This document shows positions 1 through 11,560 of a stretch of DNA of 64,000 bases, one piece after another (the stretch's first letter is position 1; each line of letters begins with the position of its first letter). This stretch comes from Hemileia vastatrix (Eukaryota; Basidiomycota; Pucciniomycetes; Pucciniales; Zaghouaniaceae), in NCBI GenBank assembly GCA_030280995.1, contig JASXTE010000016.1, positions 21,268,501-21,332,500 of the forward strand, written 5' to 3'. A model generated the notes under the pieces. The model was not told where the DNA came from. It saw nothing but the letters and a program-made list of their open reading frames with translations, and made no database searches. The translations under genes were made by a program, and so were the position numbers.

Positions 1-1
1 G

Positions 2-1743
2 CCTGAAGGAAACGGGTCAATACTTGCTGATGATATGGGTTTGGGAAAGACACTTTCAACTCTTTCTCTTATAAGTGCAACTCAAGGTGAAGCAAGACAA
101 TTCCAGGTATCAGAAAATCAAGAAGGTATTAATCGGAGTTCAGCCACACTGATTATATGCCCCCTGGCAACACTATCGAATTGGATCAATGAAATAAGTG
201 TGCACTTTGAAGATAATGCACTTCCTTTCAAGGTTCTTTATGGGAAGGATTGTCAAAATACTAATGTCAATGAGCTACAGGACACTGCTATTGTTTTAAC
301 GACCTATGAAATAGCTAGCCCAACGATGTCAAAAAATCAAAGCCAAAAAAAGATACCGGTGACTCAAATGCTCTTTTGGTATAGAGTTGTTTTAGATGAA
401 GCTCAGTTAGTGCCCATTTCTATATCTAAAACTTAAAACTTAATTTTTATTATCAATTTTTATAAATATTCTTTTAGTTACATTAAAAATCCTTACTCGC
501 AGAGGGCTCAAACAATATTTGACTTGGAATCCCAACACCGACTATGCTTGACTGGAACTCCACTTCAGAACAGGCCCACTGACCTTCAAAGTCTCATATT
601 TTTTCTTAGAATCGAAAAGTGGCAAGAAGACTGGTTATGGAAGAATTTCCTTTTTCCAGGTTTGCAAAAAGGAAAGGCTAATTCTATTAAATCAATCAAT
701 CACTTAATGAAAGTCATAAGCCTACGTAGAACAAAGGATGCAATTTTGTCTCTTCCAAAAAAGATTCAAAGGGGGATATCGGTTCAATTAGCAGATCCAT
801 GGAGGTCTAAACTTGATGTGCTTCAAGAAGGATTCACTGAGCGATATGGGCCCTCCAGAAGCACTGACTTCCCTTGGGACTCATCTGAGTTTCTAAGAGA
901 GCTGATGATTTTAAGAAAATTCTGCAACCATCCAATCTACGAAAATCTGGATGAAACTCCAACTTTTGATTTCACCTGGCAGCATTCCGCAAAGATTTGT
1001 CATCTTATAGGCCACTTAAAAAACTTTTTGTCTGGTGAAAGGGATATAAATTTTCCAAAAGCTGTTATATTCTCCAACTTTGCAGACTTTTTGCAGATGT
1101 AAGTGATTCTATAATGAATTGTTTTACAAAATTGTGTTGGCTTATTAAAAACAATTTTCTAATATTTCAAAATAGAATAAAAATGGCTTTAGATGACCAC
1201 AATATTAGGTATACCCAGCTTACGGGTGAACTCAGCTGGACAAAGCGAGACAAAAATATGCATGAATTCCATTTTAATAAAAATTGCCAAGTTTTGGTTG
1301 GAACGATTCAGGCTGCAGGAGTGGGTATAGATCTCAGGTGTGCTCAAAATGTATATATAATGGTGAGCTCAATGTCTTTTATTTCATATTAAGAACAAAA
1401 ATATTAAATTTTTTATATGTTCAATGTTGAAATAGGAGCCAAATTGGAATCCAGCAGTTGAGCAACAGGCTGTTGATCGGCTGTATAGAATGGGGCAGCA
1501 AAATGAAGTAAATGTTTTGAATTATTTTGTACAAGGAAGTATAGAATTCAGCATGTATAAGATTCAAAGGAAAAAAATGGAGCTAACAATGTAAGCCAAA
1601 TTTCATTTCTATAAATTTTAATGATAATAGTAATCATTAAAATTATGTTTTTGTTTTCAAGGCTAAGTGTCCCAAACAGTGGAAATGAGGAGTATGAGTG
1701 TGCAAACCTATTATTAAGGGAGTTTGTCAATCACTCACATTAG
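2..1743 (+). CDS. SNF2-family helicase (Rad5/Rad16-like), C-terminal part, 5 exons, 5' truncated by window
   Basis: DNA-dependent SWI2/SNF2 ATPase that would remodel chromatin or translocate on DNA in the nucleus. Exons 2-405, 478-1098, 1176-1362, 1436-1590 and 1662-1743 join in one frame (482 residues, stop TAG at 1741). Visible motifs in order: Walker A (ADDMGLGKT, first residues), DEAH, TGTPLQNRPTDL, LRRTK, RKFCNHP, a helicase-C block with FSNF, GTIQAAGVGIDL, and NPAVEQQAVDRLYRMGQ near the end. These are typical of the Rad5/Rad16/HLTF subgroup, but no RING finger is seen between the two helicase lobes. The first intron splits the DEAH box: unspliced it reads DEAQ, spliced it reads DEAH followed by YIKNP. 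The N-terminus lies outside the window. The 3' end overlaps gene A by 17 bp, tail to tail. Family call sure; substrate unknown. Confidence 0.9.
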
Positions 1744-2848
1744 AGGAACAAAGAATTTCAAGGAGAGCAGGTAAATTTATGGGATTTTGAGGATTTAAAA
1801 GTCTGAGTTGTTGAGGATTTAGAGATGCAAGATATAAGGGAGAATAACAGTCATTCGGCAAACCCCGGGGGACATGAGAAGGATTAAGGTTAGGGGATAA
1901 TGTTGAAACCAAACTGATTCTTTTGTACAAGGCCAAGTCCTTTAGCACACTGCCAGAGTAGGTTGAATTATCTCGAATATCAAAGTGTTGTTGGTCAAGA
2001 TATTGTGCAACTTTAGAAAAATCTTCAGACCTCCATTGCATTAAGATACGTCTTAACGATCCATCATTATCAATTTCGGTGTCTGAACAACATTTGATGT
2101 TTGTGAAAAGGTTGTGATAAGTTTCACAATGTGGAAGTTGTTTAAGAAGTTTAGTTCGGTTAACTGAATTCTAAGAATCTTTGTTATTTGAAATAAAGGT
2201 CATAAATAAAAACGGTTGAAAAAAAAGGGATTTTCATACTTTTTTTTTTATTCTATATTTATGCTTTCTCACTTTGATTATTTCTTGAGAGCTATGAGAA
2301 TCCTTCCCAAGTCTTAATCTATCAGCATGACCTAAAAACCAACGGTGAAGAACTCCTATTTGATTTGAGAAGCTAATTTGAGTTGAGTCAATTGGATATG
2401 CAATCAAATTATTGGTTTTTAAGGCATTGTCCCAGTGTTTAATGAGAATATTTGCCAAGACCTGGTTCCATTTGTCAAACCAATCTAGGTTCCAAGCGAA
2501 AGTTGATCCTGGGAAACCACACATGCGAAGGTGCTCAATAAAAGATTCACGGAAAATTGGTGGAAACTTTTCTGAAACCGCTGAATTTGATTCTGGATGA
2601 GGTAGTTCAAAGGCAATGTTGCAAGAATTCATGTCGAATGATGAAAATCTGTCTAATTGCTCTTCAGTAGGGTTTTGTTTCCATCCATTTGATTCTGGTG
2701 ACATATCCAAAAGTGAACGACAAAAATTGTGTATAGATCTACAAAAGTGAGAATTGAATGGAGGCAAAGTCTCATTAAAAATTCTATTAAGTGTTCTTGT
2801 GTTTGTGGGCAGGTTTCCATGAGGAAAGTAAGAGCTACTAGGGTTCAT
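1727..2848 (-). CDS. Accessory protein A, paralogue of protein B (unknown function), 2 exons
   Basis: Unknown function. Exon 1 is 2848-2273 and exon 2 is 2170-1727, joined in phase 0 across an intron with GTGAGA donor and TTAG acceptor, giving 339 residues. The start is the first ATG in frame (MNPSSSYFP); a longer open frame begins only at a TTG. No recognised catalytic motif, signal peptide or membrane segment. It aligns by eye with the product at 7729-9406: an F-x-W patch followed by WNQV (residues STFAWNLDW ... KWNQV), a later QWRSEDF patch, and a C-terminal VPRGLPNDCYS motif. It is divergent from the transposase gene (about 1.08 kb between starts) and ends inside the helicase 3' end, so it is probably part of the same mobile or rust-specific cluster. 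A GTGAGT near its stop could be a further donor, so the C-terminus is uncertain. Confidence 0.65.
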
Positions 2849-3923
2849 AAATAATAAGATTAAGAAAGTGTTCAATTAAATTAAACAAAGAGGAAGGATA
2901 AATTGTTGAGCTCCAAAACTTTATGATCAAAGTTGATTTAAGGAGAAATATCACAAAAATTAAGAATAAGAAATATTTCGACTTTATGGAATTATAATAT
3001 GCATAAATTATATTTTTATATGCAACTTGAACTCAAAAGGAATGGTATAAAATAAAGAGAATGATTATGTGATAAAAGCAGACTCATTTAAGAAACGGAT
3101 TTTTTTTTCTTTTCAAAAAATTCTTCCACAAAAATAATTTGTTAAATGTGAGGCTATGTTCATTTTTTGATTACCAAAAAATTATTTTTGGTCCAATATG
3201 ATAGTAATACATATTCTTTTGAGTAATTTTTTTCAACCTGAATAAATAGACTAGAGTGTCACTTCATCGCATTTATGTATGAAAAGTTATACAAGGTTTC
3301 AGCTTTTATGTAATTCTTTAAGGTTTACACTTTTGTAGCATCTATTATTTGAGTATTTTTGATTTTTTCTTTATAGAAAATTCTACCTAGTACAGACCAA
3401 TTTTCAAGTTGAAAGAAATATGTTTGTGATTGTTTTTTACAAAATATTAAACTTATTTTTGGGTTTAACTTTGATTTTTGGGGTAATTTTTTAAATAATT
3501 ATGTTAAAAATATGGATTACTTTTCTTATAGTCCATAACTAAGAATTTTTATCAAAATCAAATAATTATAGGGTAGTTAGATATAACTCAGAAGGCATTT
3601 GATAGAAAAATAATTAAGATGCTTGTGCGTACAACAGAATTTTTTCTATGATAGAAAATATTCTGATAAACATGCATGCATTGTTGTACAAATGCAGAGA
3701 GTATACAGAATACAAATAAAGTAGACTGCATAACTTTAAATTAATATATAATTTATCCGATTAAAAATTAAACATTTAAACTTAAATAATTTCAACACAT
3801 ATTCCATCATATTCTTTCGATAAAAAAATGTAGCTTATATTAGCTAGTGCCTTTCAAAAAAAGGAATACCTTCAATCGGTAACTTCGAATAGCTAACTTA
3901 TTCCTACAATTATCACAATTACA
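2849..3923. other. Intergenic, divergent promoter region between protein A and the transposase
   Basis: About 1.07 kb of AT-rich DNA between two divergent starts. No further ORF of note, no clear tandem repeat and no convincing CACTA-type terminus were seen. It presumably contains both promoters, but I cannot point to specific elements. Confidence 0.5.
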
Positions 3924-6900
3924 ATGCCTCCATTTTTTCATGTATGTCAATGTCAAGATCTTGGATGTGTCAATAGAAAGTATCAAACTTCTTCTGGGTC
4001 CTTTGAAGTTGGTATGGCTTTCAAAAGCTCTAATTCGTATGCAAAACATCAAGAGGAAAGAAATAGGAAGGCCCAGATGGTTATTTCTTCCAACAATCCA
4101 CTTAACATTGGAAGTTCCCGCTCCACAGAAACAGTAAGCTGTATATCTATAGTTCAATGTGAGAATTAAAGTCTTTATGATGTTTCAATGATTTATTACA
4201 TAGGGGCAGTTGCTATTGGGGGCAGAAGTATCTTCAACAGTCTCTAGAAACTCAAATCTCGGGGAACGGTATAGCCAAATAATTATGTGGCAGGCAGCAA
4301 AGCTTTCTCTGATTCATCATTTGAGCAAAGAAGGTTGTACTCAATTTTTGGATGAAGAAATTAAGAAGCTCAAACTTCTAGGTGATAGTGGAATACTGGA
4401 TTCTGATAGCATTGTCCGCCTGGTCCCACGCTCGATAGATACAGTTTTTAGTCGATTAAAGCTCAATCAATCATTTTTCACTAAAACATGCTGTCCTAAA
4501 TGCTTTGCTCTTTATGAGTATAACTCTGAATCTCAACCATCTATACTATGTTGCAATCAACCGTTTCTTTCATCATCAAAGCGCTATTTAAAAATGTTTG
4601 GAGCAGGACAAATTGCAGTTAAATGTGATGAAAGGCTGTATTTGATGGAGGAACATCAAGAACATGTAAAATACTTATCTCTTAAAACATTTCATCACCA
4701 TTCTTTTATCGACTGGCTTAAGGAAAAGATCAAACTGTTCAAATTTGAGCTTCTGATTGAGAAGAAAACCCCTGTGGCAGAACGTGTAGAGTGTGATTTG
4801 ATGAAGGATGTTTGTGATGGTTCAATTTGGAAAAACTTTCCCATAACCACTCCAGCTCTGGATAGCAATGATGATGAATATACGATAACTTCAGGCAACT
4901 TAATGTTTACTTTATATGTCGACTGGTTTAGGCCTGGTGGCAATAGGATTGGAGGTCATCAGAAGTCTGTAGGCAATATTATGATGGTGTGTATGAACCT
5001 ACCTCAAGAAGATAGATACAAAATGGAAAATCTTTTTTTGTATTCTATTATACCCGGACCAACAGAACCCACAAGTGAACAGCTTAATCACCTTCTAAAA
5101 CCACTGGTTAATGATCTACAAACTCTATGGGATGGTATATTGATTGAAAAGACACATCTTTATCCACGAGGCCGGAAATTAAGAGTTGCATTGTTCTCTT
5201 TGATAGGTGACATTCCTGCAATACGAAAATTGGCTGGCTTTTCGAGTCACTCTGCAAAAATGTTCTGCTCTTTCTGTAATATCTCTAAAGATGAAATTAG
5301 TGAAAAGAATGTGGGAAATTTTTCATTACGGAATCATGAGGATCATATGTGCTGGGCAACAAAGTGGAAAAATTCTAAGTCACATTGGGAGCGTGTATCA
5401 ATTGTTCAAAATCATGGGGTACGATGGAGTGAGCTGAATAACCTTGAATATTGGCGTCCAACTGAATATTGCTCAATTGATGTTATGCATTCACATATGC
5501 TTGGCAACCTAAAAGATCACAGTCTAAGCTATTTTCAAATCCAAAATGCAGCAAAAGATCTAGAAAGAAAGCTGGAAAAGGATAAAAATTGGCATGTAAG
5601 AGAAGAAGATGATGATTTCTTTTCTGATACTTCACTGCACAAACATTCGAAAAAACGTAGAAGTAGCTTAAGCACCACGAATAATGATGATGATGATACA
5701 GGACACACGAGACAGCACAAGCGGCAAAGACGTACGAGTTCAAGACAGTCATCAAGTCATCATAGACTAGATAATGAAGGATTGGGAACAAATCGATCAA
5801 GAAGCCAGAGTAGGTCATCCAGCTCCAAATTTATTCCTCCATATAGCGATGTGGCCTCAGTACAGTCTCAAAGCAGTGACAGTAGGAATTCATTGTATAA
5901 CTTAAGGCAAAGAAGCATTAGCATATCACAGAGTGAAGGATCTCACTCATCAAATGAGACAGCTAGAGATGAAGAAAATAAAAGGAAAGGTAAGGAGAAA
6001 GAAAATGAAGGTAGTAGTAATCCACGAATCACAGCAGCAGAGCTACAGGTTGTATGGAAGATGATTGATCAAGTAAGAAGACCTTCCTGGCTAACACGAG
6101 TTCCAAAATCAGTAGGATCTAAAAAGGCAGGATCCCTCAAGGCAGCAGAATGGCACATGCTGTATACTCTCTACTTCCCTTTGTCACTTATACCCCTTTG
6201 GTTTGAAAAATTTAAAGAATCTGAATCTTCAGCTTCCTCAGCTGATAAACCAAGAGAATATTATCTTCTCAAGTCACTTGTAACATTATGCTCGATCACC
6301 AATTTTTTGACATTAAAAAATATACAGACTAATGAGCTTAAAGATCTAGATCAATTTCTGTTAGAGTATCGTGAGTGCCTTGAAGAGGGTTGGAAGAATA
6401 TTAATGCAAAGCCAAATCTGCATATCACTCAACATTATCCTGAAATGATAAAGCGTCTTGGTCCACCATCAGGTACAGCTACTTGGTCTGGAGAGCGGGT
6501 GAATCATATATTATCTGAAATTCCAAACAATCACCATCCACGTATGTAATGTTTGTAAGAAATGATTTAAAAACTCAGCTGTGCTAATTTATTAATATTT
6601 ACCACAGGAGAGATACCGCTAACAATGCTCAAACATTGGTATCGGAAGTCTAGGGTATTAGATCTTGGTGAAGCTGAAGATAATGATCAATGTGAGACTA
6701 AAAAAATCCATATTGATCTCGATAAACAAAACAAATGGATCCATCTAAGTATGGCATTATTTACTAAATGGGTAAGGGCACGAATGGGAAAAGAAACTTC
6801 AAGACGGGCTTTGACACCATCGGAGAAAAGTGGGGATCGGGTAGTTGAAAATGTAGCAAGCATATTGATACATGGAAAGAGGTTTACTAGTTACCATCGA

Positions 6901-7311
6901 CACATTGCTAATTCAACAATTGAATTCTACTATGGAAAAGATAGCCAGTTTGGGCAAATTGATGATCTTTTCAGATCAAAGGAAGAGATTGATCAAATAT
7001 ATTTAATAGTAAGTCCTTTCAAAGAGCTCCGTCCAGAAGAAACATCAAAGGATCCCTATGAGCTTTTCCCACAAGTGCATTGTCGGTTAGTAAGAGTAGC
7101 CAAAGCAACTCAAATTGTGATTAAGAAAGATGCAATAATTGGACATGCAGCTACTGTCGAGCACAAAAAAGGAATGTTTGGAATCAAAGACGAGGTTGTC
7201 ACTGCCATTGGACTGCAGACAGTAGTGAGTGAAAAAATTAATCAAATTTATTTTCTGTTGACTAACATCTTTGTGTTAATTTGGGATTCGGGAAATTTGT
7301 AGGATTGGTGA
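3924..7311 (+). CDS. Tnp2-type (CACTA-like, En/Spm superfamily) transposase, spliced
   Basis: DNA transposase expected to bind element ends and perform cut-and-paste transposition. Exons 3924-4133, 4204-6541 and 6608-7224 join with canonical GT-AG introns of 70 and 66 bp. A possible last intron 7225-7302 gives a short end at 7311 (1057 residues); without it the frame stops at 7302. Seen: an N-terminal Cys-rich start (CQCQDLGC), the Tnp2 blocks LYVDWF (D310), NLPQEDRYKMEN, IPGPTEP, GDIPAIRKLAGF (D406), CSFC (425-428) and WSGERVNHIL (E834), then a HHPREIPLTMLKHW block spanning the second splice. D310/D406/E834 are candidate DDE residues (inference). A long Ser/Arg/Asp-rich insertion (roughly residues 540-690) separates the core from the C-terminal part. 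No in-frame stop is seen, so it may be intact. It lies between the homologous genes A and B. Confidence 0.88.
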
Positions 7312-7728
7312 TATTTGTAAATGGTGAAAGAAATAATTCAATGCTCGATTAAAAAATGCAATGCATCCAACTTACCTTATCATAAACCAGTGAACAATTA
7401 CTTTGGTTGCTTTTATTGCGAGAGAACCCATGCTTTCAATGAGTCATTTTTATCTTAAATGTAAGAATGAAAGAAATAAAATCATGATAATGAGAAATAT
7501 GATAAAATTTTTACTTAATGAATGATCTTCTTGCTCATTCATCTACTATAAATAGTTTGACCTTCCAACTTTAGCTGATAGCTATATATTATTCACTTTA
7601 TTTTTCGACAAGAGAACATACACGTTTACAAGACTATATACATAGTATCTTTTTTTACTTTAGCTTTGATAGGTATAAATTTTAACAACTGATTATTTTT
7701 ATTTTATTTTATTTTATTACAGTTCATT
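7312..7728. other. Intergenic between transposase and protein B
   Basis: About 420 bp of AT-rich spacer. It ends in a T-rich tract with ATTTT repeats just upstream of the start of protein B. Nothing else recognised. Confidence 0.5.
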
Positions 7729-9406
7729 ATGGATGATAATTTTGAAGGGATGTCTGTTGACCCAACCGATTCTGATTGTTTTCCGCCTCAACATACTAAT
7801 ACTGGAAATACTCCTCCACCACCCTCTGCTGATCCACCTCCAGATGCATCTCAATCTGTACCACCTAATCCTAACCCACCACCTAATCCCAATCCAGGCC
7901 AAGAGTCTCATTCAGAACCGAGAAATTTTAATCCCAATCATCCTTCTGCTTCTGAAAGTGCTGATCAGCAAGCTGATCAGCTAGGAAGAGATTGGGCTAG
8001 TGAAGTATTGAGGGAATTTTTCGGAGACCAATCATCATCTGCTCAGCCTAACCAAGGAGCAAGCACAAGTGGAGCAGGTAAGTAAAATTTGTAGTGTATT
8101 CTTTTATTGAAAAATAACCAATTTAATTAACTTATTTGAATTGTTAGTGAATCCCTCAATCATTATGGGTATCAGTGATTACCACAGACTCAATTCAGCA
8201 GAGTCTCATGAGCGAGAACGGGGGTTAAGGGCTGTAAGAGGCTTAGTTAGAAGGAATGATGTTCCCAGGAGCTCGGACAGTCTAAATAGAAATATTTACC
8301 ACTTTCTGAAGTATTGTCTTGGGGGACCAACACAAATATCAAAATATCCTGCGAGCCCAACACCTTTGGAGATTGAAAATTGGAAAGATTGGAGCCAATT
8401 CAAACTAAAAACCATTCAAACTGTCCTAACCCAAGTCCAATCTTCTAACCGTGCCAATTCTGCAGCTGATCGACAATTTCTGATAACCAATTCTATAGCC
8501 TTCTTGCGATCCAAAATTCGACTACCCGAATTTTTTCCAGCACCTGAGCCTCGAGGACTAAAAGGAGGAGCACCGATCCCACTTTCTGTCAAAAGAAACT
8601 TAGAGCGTGAATTGCAAGAAAAAGGTTTTCGGAAATTCACGTTTGATTGGACTTGCCGTGATTTTTCAGAATCAACTTGGAATCAAGTCATGGGAAGCAT
8701 AGTATGCGACCACTGTACCAGATGGCTCACCACCTTGAATACAATCGATCAGTCAAAGCTTCAGTTCACTCAATGTGTTATTGAGAAATGGGTAGTTAAT
8801 AAGGGGAAGGAGATGATAAGGTTGTTTGGGCAAGAAGAGGAAAGGGTAGCAAGAGAAAAGATTGAAAAGAGGGCAAGGGCACAAGTAAAACGTTATCGGA
8901 CCAAGGTAAGTTTTTAATTTTACTTTGCTTTTTGTTATTATGAAGCTGATTTAGTTGGAATTCAGATTGCTAGTGCACACTACAAGTTAGCAAGAGATCT
9001 CTGCAGTGATGTGCCAGGTTTTGTTGTGCTTTTTCATGATACTAGGTGCATCTCTGATATCGAGGAAGGCCCAGCACCAGCCCCAACTGCACCTATCCGA
9101 GCTATTCCTGGATGGCGAAATCCTGAACTCAATGATTTGTTTAAAAAAATGGATAAGATGACAAAGGACTTAGCCCATACACCAGCTCAAAAAAAATCAA
9201 CATTAAAAACATATTCACGGTCATCAGAAAGGACAGTTGCACAAAATGGTATATTCAATGTTCCCAAATACCTCCCCAAGAATTGCTATTCAGCAACATT
9301 TTTGCAAGGATTATCTGTGAATGAACGTGAGTCACTTGGGGTTGGAGCTGATATTGATCTGGTAAAGATTCAGGAATCAATTAATAGAGCATCAACATCA
9401 TCATAA
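7729..9406 (+). CDS. Accessory protein B, paralogue of protein A (unknown function), 3 exons
   Basis: Unknown function. Exons 7729-8077, 8148-8905 and 8966-9406 join in frame (introns of 70 and 60 bp, GTAAGT donors) to give 515 residues. The N-terminal ~115 residues are Pro/Asn/Ser-rich and probably disordered. The middle carries FRKFTFDWTCRD followed by TWNQVMGSIVCDHC, then a charged, probably helical stretch (EEERVAREKIEKRARAQ) running across the second splice. The C-terminal part has PGWRNPELNDLFKKMDK and a final VPKYLPKNCYS block. The F-x-W, WNQV, W-R-(S/N) and VP-x2-LP-x2-CYS signatures are shared with protein A, so the two are one family. It follows the transposase on the same strand, which suggests a second transposon-encoded protein, perhaps an end-binding partner as in En/Spm (inference only). 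Confidence 0.75.
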
Positions 9407-9620
9407 CTTAGGTATAACGGTGATCTTCTGTGTAATATAGCTATCTTATATTGAATTTTATGTATTCTGTTTTTTTTCAAAGCAGCTTGGTAAATGTTAT
9501 AAAGTGATATTGAGAGAGAGTAACATTTTATTTAAGAAAAACAAATAATGTATGAGATATAAAAATGTATTTTCAACAAATTGATGGTCCATACCTCTTT
9601 ATGTCACATTTATGTATCCA

Positions 9621-11137
9621 TATTAATTTCAATCGAATTTAATGTTGACCAATACATAGTGAATACACGCTATGCCACTTATACTTGCCAGGCATTGCTA
9701 CCATTAAATATGCCAGTATCAAAAATTAATTTCGATCGAAATTAATGAGCATGATAATCATGAATTTCTGGAGTCAACTGCTTATTTTTATGCATGGTGC
9801 CTTGCCAACATTAATTTCGATCGAAATTACTTTTGATACTGGCATATTGCATGGTGTCTATTCCTGGAAAGTGTAAGTGGCATAGTGTGTATTCATTACG
9901 TATTGGTCAACATTAATTTCAATAGAATTTAATATTGACATTTTCATATTGAACCCAAACCAGCAAACGACCCAAAAAATTCTTCATAAAACTGCTCATT
10001 AATTTCGATCGAAATTAGTGAGCACCATATACATATTGAATGGTAGTTATATCTGGTGTGTGTAAGTTGTAAAGCTTGTGTTCAATGTTTATTGGTCAAC
10101 ATTAATTTTGATTGAAATTAATATTAATGTGTAAATGATATTTACATGCTCAATATGCATTGTAATGTGTTTACTTAACAATAGAGTGCCCTACTTTTCA
10201 TCTTACATAAAAATGCTTGGTAGCATGTCAAATTCAATTTTTATTAAAATTAATGTTGACATGTTACCATGCATAACAGTAAGCAACTGACTGAATAAAT
10301 TGATGATAATCATGAACCTTAATTTCGATCGAAATTAATGTTGCCAAGTGCAGATTGAAAAAAAGCTATGCCACTTACACTAGCCAGGCATATTTACTAT
10401 TTATTATGTATTGGTCAACATTAATTTTTATAGAAATTAATATGGATATGTAAATTTTATATTTACCCTCAACATGTATAGTAAATTTCAATACTTAAAA
10501 ATACTTGCCGTCCTTTACATGTCATGCAAAAAAGCATTATATCATTTCAACATTAATTTTGATCAAAATTAATGTTGGAATGCCATTATGCATTGAAACA
10601 ACTAACTGACTGAAAAAGTTCATGATCAAAATGCTCATTAATTTTGATCAAAATTAATGTTGACCAATAAACATTGAACACAAGCTTTACAACTTACACA
10701 CACCAGATATAACTACCATTCAATATGTATATGGTGCTCACTAATTTCGATCGAAATTAATGAGCAGTTTTATGAAGAATTTTTTGGGTCATTTGCTGGT
10801 TTGGGTTCAATATGAAAATGTCAATATTAAATTCTATTGAAATTAATGTTGACCAATACATAATGAATACACACTATGCCACTTACACTTTCCAGGCATA
10901 TATACATGCAATATGCCAGTATCAAAAGTAATTTCGATCGAAATTAATGTTGGCAAGGCACCATGCATAAAAATAAGCAGTTGACTCCAGAAATTCATGA
11001 TTATCATGCTCATTAATTTCGATCGAAATTAATTTTTGATACTGGCATATTTAATGGTAGCTATGCCTGGAAAGTGTAAGTGGCATAGCATGTATTCATT
11101 ATGTATTAGTCAACATTAATTTCGATCGAAATTAATA
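9621..11137. repeat. Large inverted repeat (two ~500-bp arms, ~515-bp spacer) with nested smaller inverted repeats
   Basis: Bases 9621-10122 are the near reverse complement of 10637-11137. For example, the left-arm text AACCCAAACCAGCAAA near 9954 is mirrored in the right arm as TTTGCTGGTTTGGGTT near 10793. Each arm is again an inverted repeat: about 9621-9745 against 9815-9935, and likewise in the right arm. The ~16-bp palindromes sit at the junctions. The spacer 10123-10636 contains two diverged direct copies of a ~300-bp unit. Confidence 0.8.
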
Positions 11138-11560
11138 TGGACATGGACTATGCATAAAATTCCTATAAGTATAGGTAAGCTAAGCAGTTAGATAAACTGG
11201 TTTGATCAAGTACACCATATAAAAATTGATGTTTTAATGCCTTGGTTAATTTCGATCAAAATTAATATTAAGCCATGCATGTTGAATTTTATCTATGTCT
11301 GTGTAGTCCATGTGAAATGGCTTGTATTCAATATGCAGGGGTCTATATTAATTTCAATCGAAATTATGAGGTTCATTGCCTCATAAATTTGATGGTTTCT
11401 GTCAGTGTTTCATGCATGGTGCCATCTGATACTTGTTGATTCCTATCAAAATTAATTTCAACACCAATATATTGAATACAAACCATGGCACTTACAGTAC
11501 TTGGTCATAGCTAAAATTCAATATGCTAGTCTCAAAATTAATTTCGATAGAAATTAATCA
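9621..11560. repeat. Cluster of about 20 copies of the palindrome AATTTCGATCGAAATT and variants
   Basis: A short self-complementary core (TTTCGATCGAAA within AATTAAT flanks) recurs about every 100 bp. Approximate positions are 9621, 9726, 9810, 9912, 9990, 10102, 10232, 10319, 10421, 10549, 10636, 10741, 10826, 10928, 11009, 11115, 11246, 11347, 11440 and 11537. Several copies are perfect; others carry TCAATCGA, TTGATCAA or TCTATTGA cores. The DNA between copies is itself repeated in both orientations. It is non-coding and lies directly downstream of the transposon-like genes. Arrays of short motifs in both orientations near the ends are known for CACTA elements, so a protein-binding array is possible (inference). 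Confidence 0.85.

Noticed and set aside
2412..2600. Plus-strand ORF inside gene A
   Set aside because: Opposite-strand shadow of the coding exon of protein A.
5483..5818. Antisense ORF of 111 codons in the transposase gene
   Set aside because: Shadow of the Ser/Asp/Arg-rich insertion on the opposite strand.
9621..11560. CRISPR-like array
   Set aside because: The repeats are palindromic, variable in sequence, occur in both orientations, and the spacers are themselves repeated; the surrounding genes have spliceosomal introns.
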